Origin: Epiperipatus broadwayi
Lineage: Eukaryota; Onychophora; Udeonychophora; Euonychophora; Peripatidae
Direction of reading: 5' to 3'
DNA length: 64,000 nucleotides
Assembly (NCBI GenBank): GCA_028023455.1
Contig: JAQFVV010012574.1
Span: 186,001 to 250,000, forward strand
Position numbers and translations under genes: made by a program
Shown here: positions 23,305 to 34,240 of the stretch, in pieces
Numbering within the stretch: the first letter of the stretch is position 1
Layout of the letters: each line of letters starts with the position of its first letter
The notes under the pieces: generated by a model
Databases searched by the model: none
What the model saw: the letters and a program-made list of their open reading frames with translations, nothing else
What the model was told of the DNA's origin: nothing

Positions 23305-24374
23305 TAAAAAAAAATCTCAAATCTCTTCACAAAAATTGATTCATCCTGAATGTGAATCCAAGTTTATAGGCATGACAGGAGGATGCAGAACGAAGTTTTT
23401 TTCACACATAAGTGTATATATTTTTTTGTGTTAAAAGTACATAAGTATAAGTGACTGCGTCTATCTATTGATATGTGTATGAATCAATTAAAATAGTATT
23501 ATATTATGGTTTTGATTATTTTAATAATATTACATATTTCAACTTGGATACAGATATTATTTTCATTACAACAAACTACAGATCTACTGTATAATAAATA
23601 ATCACATAAAAAATTATACACCAAAACAATCTTTAGGAAAATCTATAAATAAATAAAAAATGCAAAAATTTTAATTAAGTCAGAATTGGAAAATGTTATT
23701 AGAAAAAGTTCTTCGATTCTTATGAAGATGCAAATAGGCAAAACTCCAAAAAATGGAGGCAGAAAAAAAATCAATCACTTAACAATCCGGATGTGGTTCC
23801 TACCGTGCTTGGCTCCACTCCGATGCAAGCCTGATATCTCAAGGACAATACAACTTTCTCTCTCACTAGGGATTTATGCCAAAATTCTAATAAAGATTAA
23901 TATTTTTATTCTATTTTATAGTAAAAAAAATATGCCGTATTATTTTACGCATTCAGTTAATGAGAAAACACATTTTCTTTTAAAAAAATATAGATAATTT
24001 TTAATTAAATAATTTTGGTGTAAAATTTTAAATTTCTAAAACTTAAATGATTTCTTTTACTGTTATTCTAATGTTGTTTGTACTTGATGATTGATATATA
24101 ATTTAAAAAATAAAAAAAAATATTTTTGTAATATTGTTACATTTAGTATGGTGTTCTTTAAGTTTAAAAACGAGATTACACTATATATTTGTAATTTAAA
24201 ATTATTGTTAATTAGAAATTAGGTTTGTTTATTTTTATGTTTGACGTAAAATAATTGTATGGTCAGTTGCTTGGAGGGTCTCAAATTATTTGAACATCCA
24301 AATGTCACGTTGAATACAATAACTCCATTCATTTGAGTGAACTGAGTTCTTATTATTTATTTCCTTAATTGGAA
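23305..24374. other. no gene recognised
   Basis: A somewhat GC-richer patch at 23,780-23,870 (CCGGATGTGGTTCCTACCG and following) sits in a 103-codon frame (23,686-23,997), but the peptide shows no domain or repeat I recognise. The rest is AT-rich. Confidence 0.4.
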
Positions 24375-24480
24375 TCAATCCAGGACTTGAATCTGCGTTA
24401 AACTTCACAAAGGTCAAGGATATAAAATGAAAAAAAAATATTGCACTAGGATAGTGGATATATTATAAACATTCTGTGTT
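24375..24480 (-). repeat. tRNA-derived SINE fragment
   Basis: The minus strand carries CAGATTCAAGTCCTGG, a good B-box match (GATTCAAGTCC), preceded at about tRNA spacing by TGACCTTTGTGAAG. It is a single diverged fragment without a recognisable tail. Confidence 0.4.
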
Positions 24481-24984
24481 TAAATTAAATCTTGACGCAT
24501 CATACATTTTTAGACTCACTCCATTTAAGAAATGTTACCATGACGTGCATTTTAAAGTTTTACCTCGTAGATGAGATTATTATCTTTGTTTTTAAACTAA
24601 ATTAAATTCAAAAATTTTTTGTTCATGAATTATGCTACCACTGGTCTAATCACTTATCATTTAAGTGTTTCAATAATCCCATATATGGAATTTAATCAGC
24701 ATATTTAAAAACAGCTAAAAAAAACTCCACACCAAACAATGATTTAAAAAAAATGATCATAGGATTCATCAAAATAAATAACCAGCAATTGATGTTGTAT
24801 CTGTCAGGAATGTCATTTGGTGGCCATTAAAACTACATCAGTATTTAAGTAGTGACTGCGAGTAAAGACAGATAATACTGATCTTTAATTCAAAAAAATA
24901 AGTAAACATTGTCAAGTAATTAATACCAACATCAAAATCATTTTCAAACATTATGGATCAACTGCAGAATAAAGGACTCTCCAA
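24481..24984. other. no gene seen
   Basis: AT-rich sequence with no supported feature. Confidence 0.5.
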
Positions 24985-25300
24985 GTTTAATCCAGTTTTT
25001 CTAATCCTTAGTCGCTCTTCTCCAAATCATACCAATAAATGTTTCTTATTTCACACATCTATCTTACATATTATCTGTTTGTAGAAATTTTGTGGACTTT
25101 TGTAATTTCATTTTCAATTTCAACTGTTCATCTATTATTGTTTCTTCTAGAAATATGTCTAGTCCAGCTCTATTTCAATATCTTAATTTTTCTATGATAT
25201 CAGTGATACCTATTTGGTCTTTCATCTATATATTTCTTTTTTTTTTCTTGTTACTCCTAATATATCTCTCTCCATAATTGATTAAGTAATAAGAAGTCCC
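24985..25300 (-). pseudogene. LINE-1A: C-terminal end
   Basis: This is the downstream end of the minus-strand LINE that runs from 27,460. The minus strand reads FIGMIWRRATKD, then KNWIKLGESFILQL. This is the W-x-R-x-A-x-D...W-x-x-L-G-E segment that closes RTE-like LINE proteins. The same DNA wording is found in the fragment at 17,780-18,060. Stops interrupt the frame. Taken with the next two entries it makes a nearly full-length but dead element of about 2.5 kb. Confidence 0.7.
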
Positions 25301-26730
25301 TATATTCCTTTCACATTAAGTGTACAAGTTTCATATCCATACATAAAAGTAAAACTATATATATTTAAAACCCAACACTTTCAATCACATAAGCATATTT
25401 CCTTTTAATATTAAGTTATTTTATCCCAAAAAAAAATCCAACCAAGTTTAATTTTACAATTAATTTCTACCATTAGATTTCCATTTGTATTAATAATAAT
25501 TTGATCAAGATATTTGTAGTTATTAATTTCTTTTAAGTCACAGTTATCAATCTGTATTTTATCCATTGAACAATACTTTAATCTTTTTAACATTTACTTT
25601 CAGTCCATATTCTTACTTTTCCTTTGATAACATTTGAAATATTTTCTAAAGGTCTAAAATATTATTCTCAAAATAACCGCACTATCTGCAAAATCTAGAT
25701 GACTTAAATAATTTCTATTTGCCTTATTTCCTTAGCTTACATATTAATCCGCAAAATAACTCTTGTAAAAACTGCTGTAAAAGATTTTGAAAATAAAGAA
25801 TTACTTTATCATATATCCTTCTCAATGTCAATTCTTTTAATATCACCATGCTGTTGCATTTTAATAGCCTTTTTAAAAATATGTTAATATATCTATATCT
25901 TGATGATTAAAAGCTTTAATCATTTTGGAAATACTCATAGAATCAAATGCTTTTTACAAATCCAAAGCATAATGGCAACTTATATTCACTGATCTTTTCT
26001 GTAACTTTTACCAATACTTTGATGTGACCCATTATGCTAAAATCATTTTTGAATCCAGTTTATTTTTAGTTAGTTAGAATCCAAATGTTTGAAAATTTTA
26101 TATAGAACTGATAATTTCTATTACCCTTTTTTATTATCTTTCTTAAATATCAATATTATTATGGCAGTCTTCCTGTCATCTGGTACATCTTTATCATTTA
26201 GATATTTGGTATATAGCTAGTTTTACTAACAATTATTTTATTTCTTCATCGGCTTCTTTTAAAATATCAATAATAATTGCTTTCCTTTCTGGTGCTTTTC
26301 TCTTCATACATTTAATTTCAGGATTCATCTCTTTATTTAAAATATTTGAAAATTCAGAAAAAGTAAGAATTGTAAAGGATACTTTGTATTCTTATTCATT
26401 CTTATTATATAATTCTTTATAGAACTTGCACATATCTTTTTGTTAAGCTATAATTCCATCTTTTCTTTTTCTTACTGAAACAATTTTTCTCCCAATACCA
26501 AGATAGTGCTTTACATCTTTAAAACTTTTATTCTCTTCTATAGTTTTTATTATCAATTTATAATTATATTTTTTATATTATTATTAACTATTTTTTTTGC
26601 ATCATTTTACAAAATCTTTTTTTAAAAAGTTTTTAATGATTATTAGTCATTCTTTTATTGATTTCGTTGAAATATTATCATCTTCAAAGTCTGTTAATAT
26701 TTAAAATGATTCACAAGTTCTAATTTAACC
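25301..26730 (-). pseudogene. LINE-1A: reverse transcriptase, remnant
   Basis: In order along the minus strand: KDGIIA...DMCKFYKELYN (about 26,380-26,470); KRKAPERKAIIIDILKEADE (about 26,240-26,310), the GKAPGxDxIxxExLK block; VPDDRKTAIIILIFKKDNKK (about 26,120-26,190), matching VPxxWKxAxIxPIFKKGD; AFDSMSIPKMIKAF (25,913-25,955), RT motif A; HLDFADSAVI (about 25,675-25,705), where the catalytic FADD is FADS; and NNYKYLDQIIINTNGN (within 25,411-25,593), the YKYLGxxI thumb block. The enzyme would prime reverse transcription at a nicked target. The loss of the second catalytic Asp, and stop codons, show it is dead. The blocks match non-LTR RTs of the RTE-like type; the clade is not settled. Confidence 0.8.
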
Positions 26731-26767
26731 TCATTGGAATATTTCTCAAAATCTTTCTTAATAGTCT

Positions 26768-27460
26768 TCACCTGTCTAGTTTTGTGTTAACACATATCTT
26801 ATATCTGAGTAATTGGGGATCATTTCCTGTGTTGAATCTATTAAGAATATCACAATCTTGTAATACAGATTTTCTGTTAGTCAAAATATAATTTAATTTT
26901 ACTGTACCTTCATTTGCTATGCTTTCATATGTGTTACCATTTAGCATTTTTCTCAAAGAAATAATTCTTATTTTACAATTTTCTACTAGCTTCATAATTC
27001 TGTTTTCTCTTTTACTTCTATCAATATAAACAAATTTACCCATTAATATTTTATCTTTCAATTTTTTATCAATTCTAACATTAGATTTTCTTATGATAAT
27101 TTAAAAATATTGTTTGGTACGATCATAGCATTTTGTACAACCATATGAATTTCCTTTTCTTCCATCACAATAAGAACTGGTTAGGGCATAAATATGAGTT
27201 ATCTGCACTGGTAGCATCCATTAGTTTGAGTAACTAATCTTACCATTCTGTCTTATGTACCATTAATCTTCACAATGCCAATATTTCACCTTTTACTTAT
27301 GATGAATGCCACTTCATTTGTGCTTCCAATGTTTATGCCTTCTCTCTGCATTATTTCTTCTAATTTCATGAAGTTCAACAATCTCCCATTTAATATTGGA
27401 GTGTTTCCAATTCATGCAATTTTCCTTCACTTCCAAATGATCTGCATTTATAAAAAAAAT
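26768..27460 (-). pseudogene. LINE-1A: AP-endonuclease domain, remnant
   Basis: The minus frame at 26,768-27,061 has KLNYILTNRKSVLQDCDILN, then RFNTGNDPQLLR. It corresponds to the C-terminal part of the exonuclease-endonuclease-phosphatase fold, where I-D-Y-I-L and S-D-H-R-L-V are typical. Here the catalytic D-H is N-D-P, so nicking activity should be lost. Farther 5' (27,100-27,440), short broken frames give HIYALTSSY, like the VYAPTSSY block, and GDC/WTS text like the MGLCETR block. The domain order, EN then RT, fits RTE and similar LINEs. The 5' end of the element is not visible. Confidence 0.75.
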
Positions 27461-28080
27461 ACATAAATAAAAGATTATCATTGAATGACAACCTTTTTTT
27501 GCAATCAGAAGATTCTTAGCCCATTCTGTTCTTGGCTACAAATCACTGACTTAGTGGGTGACTTGAAATCTTTCTGGACCTCAGGGCCATAATTTTATTT
27601 TGTCTATCACAATTATAAATATCTATGAATAAATAAAAATCATTCACACAAATTAATTTTGCCCTTTAGAAACTCAACTGATATATCAGTTAAGAACTAT
27701 TAGACAAATGAGAAGAAAGACTATGATATTTTTAAATCTTAAATTCAAAAGATAAAAAACTTCAGGCCACATCACTGTGTTAAATTAATATGCATTGCTG
27801 AGTATTCCATCCAGGTTTATTTATCCACATGACAACTTACACAATAGTAACAGTTGCATAAAAAAATAGAGTAGACATTAGAGGTTTGTCCTATTTGATT
27901 TCCTTAATTTTAAATGTAAACAAAATATCTCTTCACTTGGAAAATGACCTGTTTCTAGCTTTTTGTTTTTTAAATGATTTTTTGAAACTATTCACCAGTT
28001 ACAGATAAAACATTGTATTGGTGTAAAAGTTCATCTCAGTTTCTTGAGCATTTTAAATAAAAAAAATTTTAAACAAAAAG
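27461..28080. other. no gene seen
   Basis: AT-rich spacer between two LINE remnants. The 63-codon frame at 27,275-27,466 is the antisense of the endonuclease remnant. Confidence 0.5.
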
Positions 28081-28620
28081 CCATTTTGAAATTTTTTTTT
28101 CAGTAATAGCGTTATATATTTTTTATTGCTAAAATAATTTTTCTAATGTCATTATACTTCTAAAACATTCTTTTTACTACTTTTCTTATCATTTCACTAT
28201 TGTATTTTCTAATATCATCATTAATTATTTTCTGCACAATTTTATAGAATGTTTAGTTAGTTTTTTTAATTTCATAATCTTTTTACTTTGTCTTAATTGA
28301 AAATTTTATGTATCTATTCTTAGTAGATTATCACTCATTCTATTGATTCCATTCAAACTTGAGTCATTTTCAAAGTTTTTTTAATTCTTTAAAATGATTT
28401 TAAAAAATTAAAATCATTACTGTGTTTTTTGAAGATAAGGTTATAACAATTGATAGTGCATCTTTTGGTGACTTTTATGAGTCTCTGTAACTTGAAATAG
28501 CACATATTTTCCAACTTATCAGTCAATTAACATGTTCTGCATTGAATCTATAAAGCATGTCATGATTTTAAAATATGTATTTTCAGAAATCAGCAAAACC
28601 TTTCACAAATGAATATATTC
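28081..28620 (-). pseudogene. LINE-1B: segment between EN and RT
   Basis: The block order and wording parallel LINE-1A at about 26,580-26,870. TTTTAATGATTATTAGTCATTC and GATTTCGTTGAAAT there answer to AGATTATCACTCATTC and GATTCCATTCAAAC here, and TTGAATCTATTAAGAATATCAC answers to TTGAATCTATAAAGCATGTCAT. On the minus strand it reads SSLNGINRMSDNLLR against a similar NEINKRMTNN in LINE-1A. This is probably part of the same second element as the endonuclease remnant at 29,860-30,400, with later insertions between them. Confidence 0.6.
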
Positions 28621-28739
28621 ATTACACTTTTAAGAAAAAAAGAGAAATATAAATAAAATCACTATTAAGATATTGGAGATGAGTTTTGCAATGATAATAG
28701 AAGCTAATCCATGAAACAAAAATGCATCCACATATAAAA

Positions 28740-28965
28740 CATGCTATCCTTTTATTCTTTTATTTGATATTTTGCAATTCTCTTTTTAACTTTTGCAGAA
28801 AACTTTAAGATTTCAATACTTTGTTTAATTCTAATTTTCCATTGCATTCTTTTCTCAGCCATATTATTCCAATGAAAGCAGCCAATGTTATGTTTCTTTA
28901 GAGTATCTTTGAGATAATCTTTATCATCAATGTTATATATATCTGAACTTAGTTCAGTCCCATAT
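28740..28965 (-). pseudogene. LINE C-terminal fragment
   Basis: The minus strand gives KDTLKKHNIGCFHWNNMAEK, followed by MQWKIRIKQSIEIL and FSAKVKKRIAKYQI. This RYKD-LKK...W-x-x-x-A-x-x-R-x-x-W segment closes a second kind of LINE. The same segment occurs at 6250-6470 (+), 35,830-35,980 (+) and 47,130-47,300 (-). At DNA level GTATCTTTGAGATAATCTTTAT is shared with 47,260-47,281. It is 5'-truncated and interrupts LINE-1B. Confidence 0.7.
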
Positions 28966-29102
28966 GGCTATTTAAGTTAGAGAGCTGTATTGGAAGACGT
29001 ATGGATATCTGAAAATTTCAGATTTTCTATTTAATAGTTATACATTAGATAAAGTGTTTGCCTTATGTTGGTATTTTAATCTAATGCTTGAATATTTTAG
29101 CA

Positions 29103-29140
29103 CCTCACTGAAGACACCAGTAGCAGAAAATGGTTTGAGG
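29103..29140 (+). ncRNA. hammerhead-like ribozyme motif, decayed
   Basis: CCTCA (29,103-29,107) and TGAGG (29,136-29,140) form a perfect 5-bp stem I. CTGAAGA (29,108-29,114) matches the conserved CUGANGA box. A GAAA box lies at about 29,126-29,129, and GTT sits at 29,133-29,135 where the cleavage triplet NUH is expected. Stem II (CACC AGTA GC) is weak. It is followed by TTGGGGATATT, similar to the sequence after the better motif at 55,744. Hammerheads of this minimal type are known in Penelope-like elements. Activity is doubtful. Confidence 0.45.
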
Positions 29141-29211
29141 TTGGGGATATTCTACAAATCTTGTTAAGAGCTTGTTTTGTGAGATCTATATTATAACACT
29201 TGTAAATACAA

Positions 29212-29250
29212 GCTTATTAAATTAGGTCACGTGACATCTGATTTGATTTT
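29212..29250. repeat. dispersed motif GTCAYGTGACATCTGA
   Basis: AGCTTATTAAATTAGGTCAC followed by GTGACATCTGA is nearly identical to 4982-5020. Confidence 0.6.
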
Positions 29251-29548
29251 TTTAAAATCTTTATTATCATTAAAAAACATATTCATTCTAAAATATTTTT
29301 TAGGAAATCTTATATACTTCGTTTCATATGTTTAATCTAATAAAGATATGATTTTATAATAGTAGATTCTATATTATCATTTTCAGAAAGCTGAAAAATA
29401 TATAGGTTAGTCTATAATCTTACTATCATATTTCAAAATTTTGTGGTGTATCCTTAAATGAAATTAAAAAAATACTTTTATATTAGGCCAATAGTGAAAA
29501 CAAGCCATCCTTACATACAATTAATTACATAAAACAACATCTATACAT

Positions 29549-29775
29549 TAAAACAGGCAAAAACTCTCCATACAGTAGTGCCACTCAGTGCAAGCTGGAG
29601 TAATCAATGGATGCCAGAAGAATTGTCATAAAATCCCTATCTAGTGCCTACTCATCCAATATCCCCAGAATAGTTTCTAGTTTGTGGCTTTCATCAGTGA
29701 GTAGCTTTGGATCTGAGAGCACTGCACCTAAATCTAGTTATGAGCAAGCATAAGAAATGGTGATCATGTGGTGTT
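29549..29775 (-). mobile_element. repeat J copy with hammerhead-like motif
   Basis: This is the reverse complement of much of 55,690-55,862 and 55,410-55,435. It shares TAATCAATGGATGCCA, TAGTGCCTACTCATCCAATA and AACAGGCAAAAACTC. On the minus strand, 29,703 down to 29,662 gives a hammerhead-like core: stem I (positions 29,698-29,703 with 29,662-29,667), CTGATGA at 29,697-29,691, GAAAC at 29,677-29,673, and TTC at the cleavage triplet instead of GTC. The altered triplet and one stem I mismatch suggest decay. No protein is encoded. Confidence 0.65.
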
Positions 29776-29859
29776 TAGTGGTTTAACATCTATACATATA
29801 ATTAACTTAGTTGCACTAATTCTATTGCTTCAATGCCCTATGGACCCTTAATTTATTAG

Positions 29860-30400
29860 TACCTTTAACTTATTAAAAGCAGCATCACATTGTTGTATAA
29901 TCTATGCTGCATCCCAAAAATCTAAATACAATCAATTTCCTTTTTGGATATTTTTAAAGAATTCACTGTACTATCTTTATTCACAAATTTCAAAGTCCAT
30001 TTCTTCCCTGCATATCTGTTTCAGTTCCACATTTAATCATAGTATTTTCATTTTTCAGTCATTTTTAAATTTAAAAATTAAAATGGCCATGAGTGCATAC
30101 TAAATCAATATTAAATATTCTATTCATAAAATTTTTTCTTCATCAGAATAAGATTTTGTTGCATCATAAATCTAAATTTTCTGCATTTCATAATTACTTT
30201 GTGTGATATGCCAGAAAACTTTATACTTGTTATTTTTTTAACTCTTATTTATAATGAATCTCACTTTAGCTGTACTTTCAAAATTTCTGTTTTTGTAGTA
30301 AAGTACATATCCACTTTTTAAATCAATTACCTTTTCTACTCTCCTTTCTAACTTTACAAAGTCTAACAATGTACCATTTAATACTAGACTATTTTCTTTT
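29860..30400 (-). pseudogene. LINE-1B: AP-endonuclease domain, remnant
   Basis: The minus strand reads VLYYKN, then AKVRFIINKS, then TKSYSDEEK, the GVGFIVNK and APTSSYxDEE blocks of RTE-type endonucleases. Further down, a degenerate counterpart of the MGDFNAKIG block is visible (ALMAILIFKFK). It would have nicked target DNA. Frameshifts and stops interrupt it. It lines up with 27,080-27,460 of LINE-1A but is a separate, differently decayed copy. Confidence 0.65.
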
Positions 30401-31035
30401 TAATTTAAGCTATCCTCTTTTAACTCAAAAATGATATGTAGTTTAATAAGACATCATTGCATAATAACCTAGATTTGTGATCCAGAAATTTTTAGTTCTT
30501 CAGTTATCAACTGTTATCTTGATTGATGATTTTAAAATAGCTTAAATATATCAAATTTACTTTTATCTGTCATAAAGTTAAATATAAAACAAAAATAAAA
30601 GCAGTTATAGTCTTATACATACACACTGGATTCAAAAAAGTCTAAGCAATATCTCATTTGAGATCTATCAGGTATTTAAAAAGGAATAAATAATGAGACA
30701 TTTTCTTGGTTTTAAATTGAAGAGTAAAATCCCCCCCCACCCACACACCAAAAGTTGCTATACTGAAAAATGTATATTGATTAGATGCCCATCCACATTT
30801 GTTTACTAGACTAAAAAATTACATTTTAAACTGCAACAACAATGAAGTGGGCTTTGGAATGTTGCTTGTTTAGTTTTTTAAAGGTTTCTGAAAAGAATTA
30901 AATGTTTCATTTTATTTAATAATAGATTCCTTTTTGCAGTTAGCATGTGTTTGTGTATATGCATACGAATGTGTGTATATGCATAAAAAGTATTGTTAGT
31001 ATATCAGGTTCCTATTCTTATGCCTTATTTTTACA
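30401..31035. other. no gene seen
   Basis: AT-rich sequence with a C-run at 30,731-30,738 followed by ACCCACACACC. Confidence 0.5.
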
Positions 31036-31167
31036 TGCCCATTGGATGTTTTTTTTTTCAAGTGTCATAGCATTGGCCAGGACGCGAACCCGCAACCTGG
31101 GCAACTGCTTGTAAGGCAGTCACGCTGACCTCTCGACCATCAATGCAAGACTGCTCATTGGATGTTT
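31036..31167 (-). mobile_element. retroposed tRNA unit with target duplication
   Basis: TGCCCATTGGATGTTT (31,036-31,051) and TGCTCATTGGATGTTT (31,152-31,167) are direct repeats with one mismatch. Between them, on the minus strand, lie five bases (GTCTT), a tRNA-like unit (31,070-31,146), TATGACACTTG, and an A-run. A short leader, a tRNA, a short trailer, poly(A) and a flanking target-site duplication are what reverse transcription of a pol III precursor transcript by LINE machinery would leave. It may also be a very short SINE family member. Confidence 0.75.
31070..31146 (-). tRNA. tRNA-Val(UAC)-like sequence, probably a retropseudogene
   Basis: The 77-base cloverleaf has acceptor arms GCATTGA and CCAATGC (6 of 7 pairs), a perfect anticodon arm ACTGC-CTTACAA-GCAGT with anticodon TAC, and a B box GGGTTCGCGTCC. 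The D arm is weak and the T stem has one mismatch (G-G) plus a G-T pair. The terminal CCA is absent. The mismatches and the flanking retroposition marks argue against an active gene, although the pol III boxes remain. This is the most GC-rich short segment of its neighbourhood. Confidence 0.6.
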
Positions 31168-31299
31168 GTGCCTATTCTGCCAAAATTTGGATGGGAGATG
31201 TAGATTATCCATTTGAGTTTTAAATTCAATGATCAATGCATCAGAACATTATGAACTCTCTCAAAAGGCTGTTTGCTATTAACACTTAGATGTCCTAAT

Positions 31300-31960
31300 T
31301 TTCACCTCATATCACTTTCTTCTCTGAAATTAAACTTCATGCACAGTCAGATATCAATCTTATTAGACATCTGGGAAAATGTGGGTTTTTACAATTTTTC
31401 TATTTTAAATATTCCAGCTGCAGGGTTGACATTTTAATTCATAATAGGGTACCATTTGAATCCTTCAACATTCTATATCTTGACCAAAACATAATAATCA
31501 TTAACCTTCACCATACTGCTTTCACAATTAATACAATTTATCTTTATTTATATAGCATATCAACTCTCATACATCAATTAATATGCCACATTAACCTTAA
31601 TCTTTCATCCAACCATTTTCCTACTCTCCTGTTTGGTGACTTTATTATACCATATACTGAGTCTGTGGCTAAATACCAACACATTATTAACTGTAAACAG
31701 TGGTGAAGGGTTCTTTCCCAGTAATGCCTTCTCCTTCTATACTATGAAACATTCAGCTCTCATTGATCTTTTATTTTATTCACCTTATCAGCATTTTATA
31801 GTTAATCCTTCTTTGGAACCAATAGTTTTTTCAAATCACTTGGCTTTATCTATGCAAGTAGATATTGATTTTCACACACACCCTGTTCTTAGCTACAACA
31901 ATACAATAAGAGCATTACTGAGAGTTGCATTTCCAGAGCTTTAGTTAAGGATCTTGATGC
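31300..31960 (+). pseudogene. LINE-2: AP-endonuclease domain, remnant
   Basis: In broken plus frames: VDILIHNRVPFESFNILYLD (about 31,425-31,485), the counterpart of the GVxIxV block; LFGDFIIPYTESVAKYQ (about 31,629-31,680), the GDFN block, where the catalytic Asn is Ile; and HSALIDLLF, then NPSLEPIVFSNHLALSM (31,633-31,944 frame), the counterpart of S-D-H-x-x-I where Asp is now Asn. Both catalytic positions are changed, so it should be inactive. It opens a plus-strand LINE distinct from LINE-1, nearer the R1/I/Jockey-like type judging by its C-terminal zinc finger. Confidence 0.75.
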
Positions 31961-33370
31961 TATTAATTTCAAGTTGAAAGCCACTTCCTGTGACATTGTT
32001 TCTATTCCTTCAATTATGTCTCTTAAGCACCAATATAAACATACCCAATATACCTAGGCTGAATATTTTTCTATTAAAAAGGGCTAAAATATTTTTGGCT
32101 AAACCTCATAACTGGTTGAAAGGCTACATCTGCTGGGCTTTATCTTACAAAAATAAAAAGTTAGTCTCATCCTCAATTATATTAGACAATCATCTCAGCA
32201 CAGGTGTTAACATATTACCTGATATTTTCTACTTCTTTAAATCTAAGTTTCAAAATAACAACTACTTGTTTCTGTTTTCAGTAAAGATCATCAGGGTCAT
32301 ATCAGACTTTGTGATACCAGTACCAATCATTATAAGCATGATAGGGCTTTTTTTCCAACCAATTTATTGAAGAATTGTATCCAGTTTTCTTAGTTCTGTT
32401 TCTCAAGTAAAATACTACCCCATCTTCCTTAATAATCTTCATCTTATTTTGTTACCTATACTTATCAAGATCATTGAATACATTATTAAGGAAAATTATA
32501 GCCTATTATACTGCCTGCAATCTCAAACTTTCAGTTACTAAAAAGGGAGCTTCCACCTCTGATGCTATATTGTCATTGGCCAAGAAACATTTGCTAGAAA
32601 AGCAGGTTCCATAGTAGTACAACTAGATATTGCTTCAGCTTTTGATTCTATCCATACAGATGTTCTTATTGAATTATAAAATTGCATAATATTCCTGTTC
32701 TGATTATCTATATTTTATCCAACCTTCTAATGAATAGACAAATTTTTATCATATTTAATGACAAAATTACACCAGGATTCAAACCTCATAACTCTACTTT
32801 GCAAGTTTCATCATTGAGTGCATTGTTTTTTATAATTTATATAAACCTGTTGCTTCTGGAAATAGAGAAAATTACTGTTATATATGTTCCACTGGTTGAT
32901 AAAGTGGTTAAGAATACATCATTCATATATGATCTTGTTGTATTCCTTTTCTCCAAGAAGTGCCTCCCTTCACTTATTGCTATTCTGAAAAATTATACGG
33001 ATCAATATAGGCTTCGTAAATCATCCACATGAAATATCATCACTGGTAAGAGTGTTCCTTCTCCATTCCACTGCACCACCTCATCACTTTCTTGGGATTT
33101 CCCATTTACAAATCTATGACTGCTGTTAGAACATCCATTCAAAACTCCATCCTTACATCTGTTGAAAATATAATTAAATCTCTTTCTAAAGTGTACTTTT
33201 CCCTGCATGCAAAAAGTATTGTCATTAACATTCTGATTTTCCCAAAGATGCTTTACTTTATGCCAATTGTCAACTATACCAATTCTTTCAAGAAGAAAAT
33301 CAACTCAATTTGCTCAAAACTATTTTGTAACAAAAGAGAGGTTGCAATCAGTATTAGAAACTTATAAAAG
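31961..33370 (+). pseudogene. LINE-2: reverse transcriptase, remnant
   Basis: The frame at 31,990-32,370 gives KPHNWLKGYICWALSYKNKK, the linker that precedes RT. RT motif A is VQLDIASAFDSIH at 32,617-32,655. The motif B region is STLQVSSLSALFFIIYINLL (within 32,682-33,032), where the usual QGSxLSPxLF has Val for Gly. The YADD position reads VPLVDKVVKN, so the second catalytic Asp is Lys. Later text gives CCGISHLQIYDCC-like and FLGI-like fragments of the thumb. It has multiple frameshifts. A functional enzyme would carry out target-primed reverse transcription. Confidence 0.8.
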
Positions 33371-34240
33371 CATGCCAAAAATAATGGTCCCTCCCTCCAC
33401 TCAATATACACCTTTTATTTTCAGAGATCATTTAATAGTATTTCTAAATTCATTTCTGTTTATCCAAACACTATGAAATTTACTCTAGTCAATCCTATTG
33501 ATACACCTCCACCCTGTAAAGTTAATTTTTTTCATTCCTTAGTCAAACATATAGCTTCTTGTATTGACATTGATGTTCAGACATTCTGCAGGAAAATAGT
33601 CTTTTTGAAGGCCTTCAACATGATGCATTGGACTAGCCAACCTTCTCCATCTATTCTTAATATCACTAATAAACAAATAATCAAAAAATTCAAATTTTGG
33701 TATCTAGAGCTAGAATATCTTGATTTCGTTATAAAAATTAATTTGGAGACTCTACCTAGTAGTCATTTCTTATCATAGAGAAGATTCTTTACTAACATTG
33801 GCCCAGCTTGCTCTCTTTGTCATCAGTCAGAAGAAACATTATACCATTTTCTAATCCAGTGTTCTGCTCTTTTCATATATATAGCAACAGCACTGAGTCA
33901 ATTACTAAATCTTATTTTTCTTCTAATATTATTCTTATTGATATTGGTTCATAAAATGCCATATTTACTTCAATCCTATATCTAAGAAATTACAATCACT
34001 GTTTTTCAATAAAATCTCAAAAATTAAAAAAGCAGAGATCGGGTACTTGCCTCTCTAAAAATCGTTAATACTACATGGAATCTGATTAGTCTTCCAACAC
34101 CATTAAAATGTTTTTTTTTTCTTTTACTATTATTAATTTTTTTTGTGGGTCAATTCTATTCCATGTTACTAATTGAATTCAAACCAAATTTATCCTAAAT
34201 GTAGGTAAAAAATTCTTTTAGCACAATAAAAATGTTTTAA
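33371..34240 (+). pseudogene. LINE-2: C-terminal region with CCHC finger and 3' end
   Basis: The frame at 33,473-33,778 (LVKHIASCIDIDVQTFCRK and following) resembles the variable region downstream of RT. At 33,809-33,862 a different frame encodes CSLCHQSEETLYHFLIQC, a CX2CX8HX4C zinc knuckle. This arrangement is typical of the C terminus of R1/I/Jockey-superfamily LINEs, where it helps bind RNA or target DNA. Its four metal ligands are intact. Text similar to the protein end (TTWNLISLPTPL) appears at about 34,070-34,110. The 3' end is probably near 34,240, after CACAATAAAAATG. Confidence 0.7.

Noticed and set aside
23686-23997. 103-codon frame in a GC-richer patch
   Set aside because: No domain, no repeat copy, no splice context and low-complexity ends; insufficient to call a gene.
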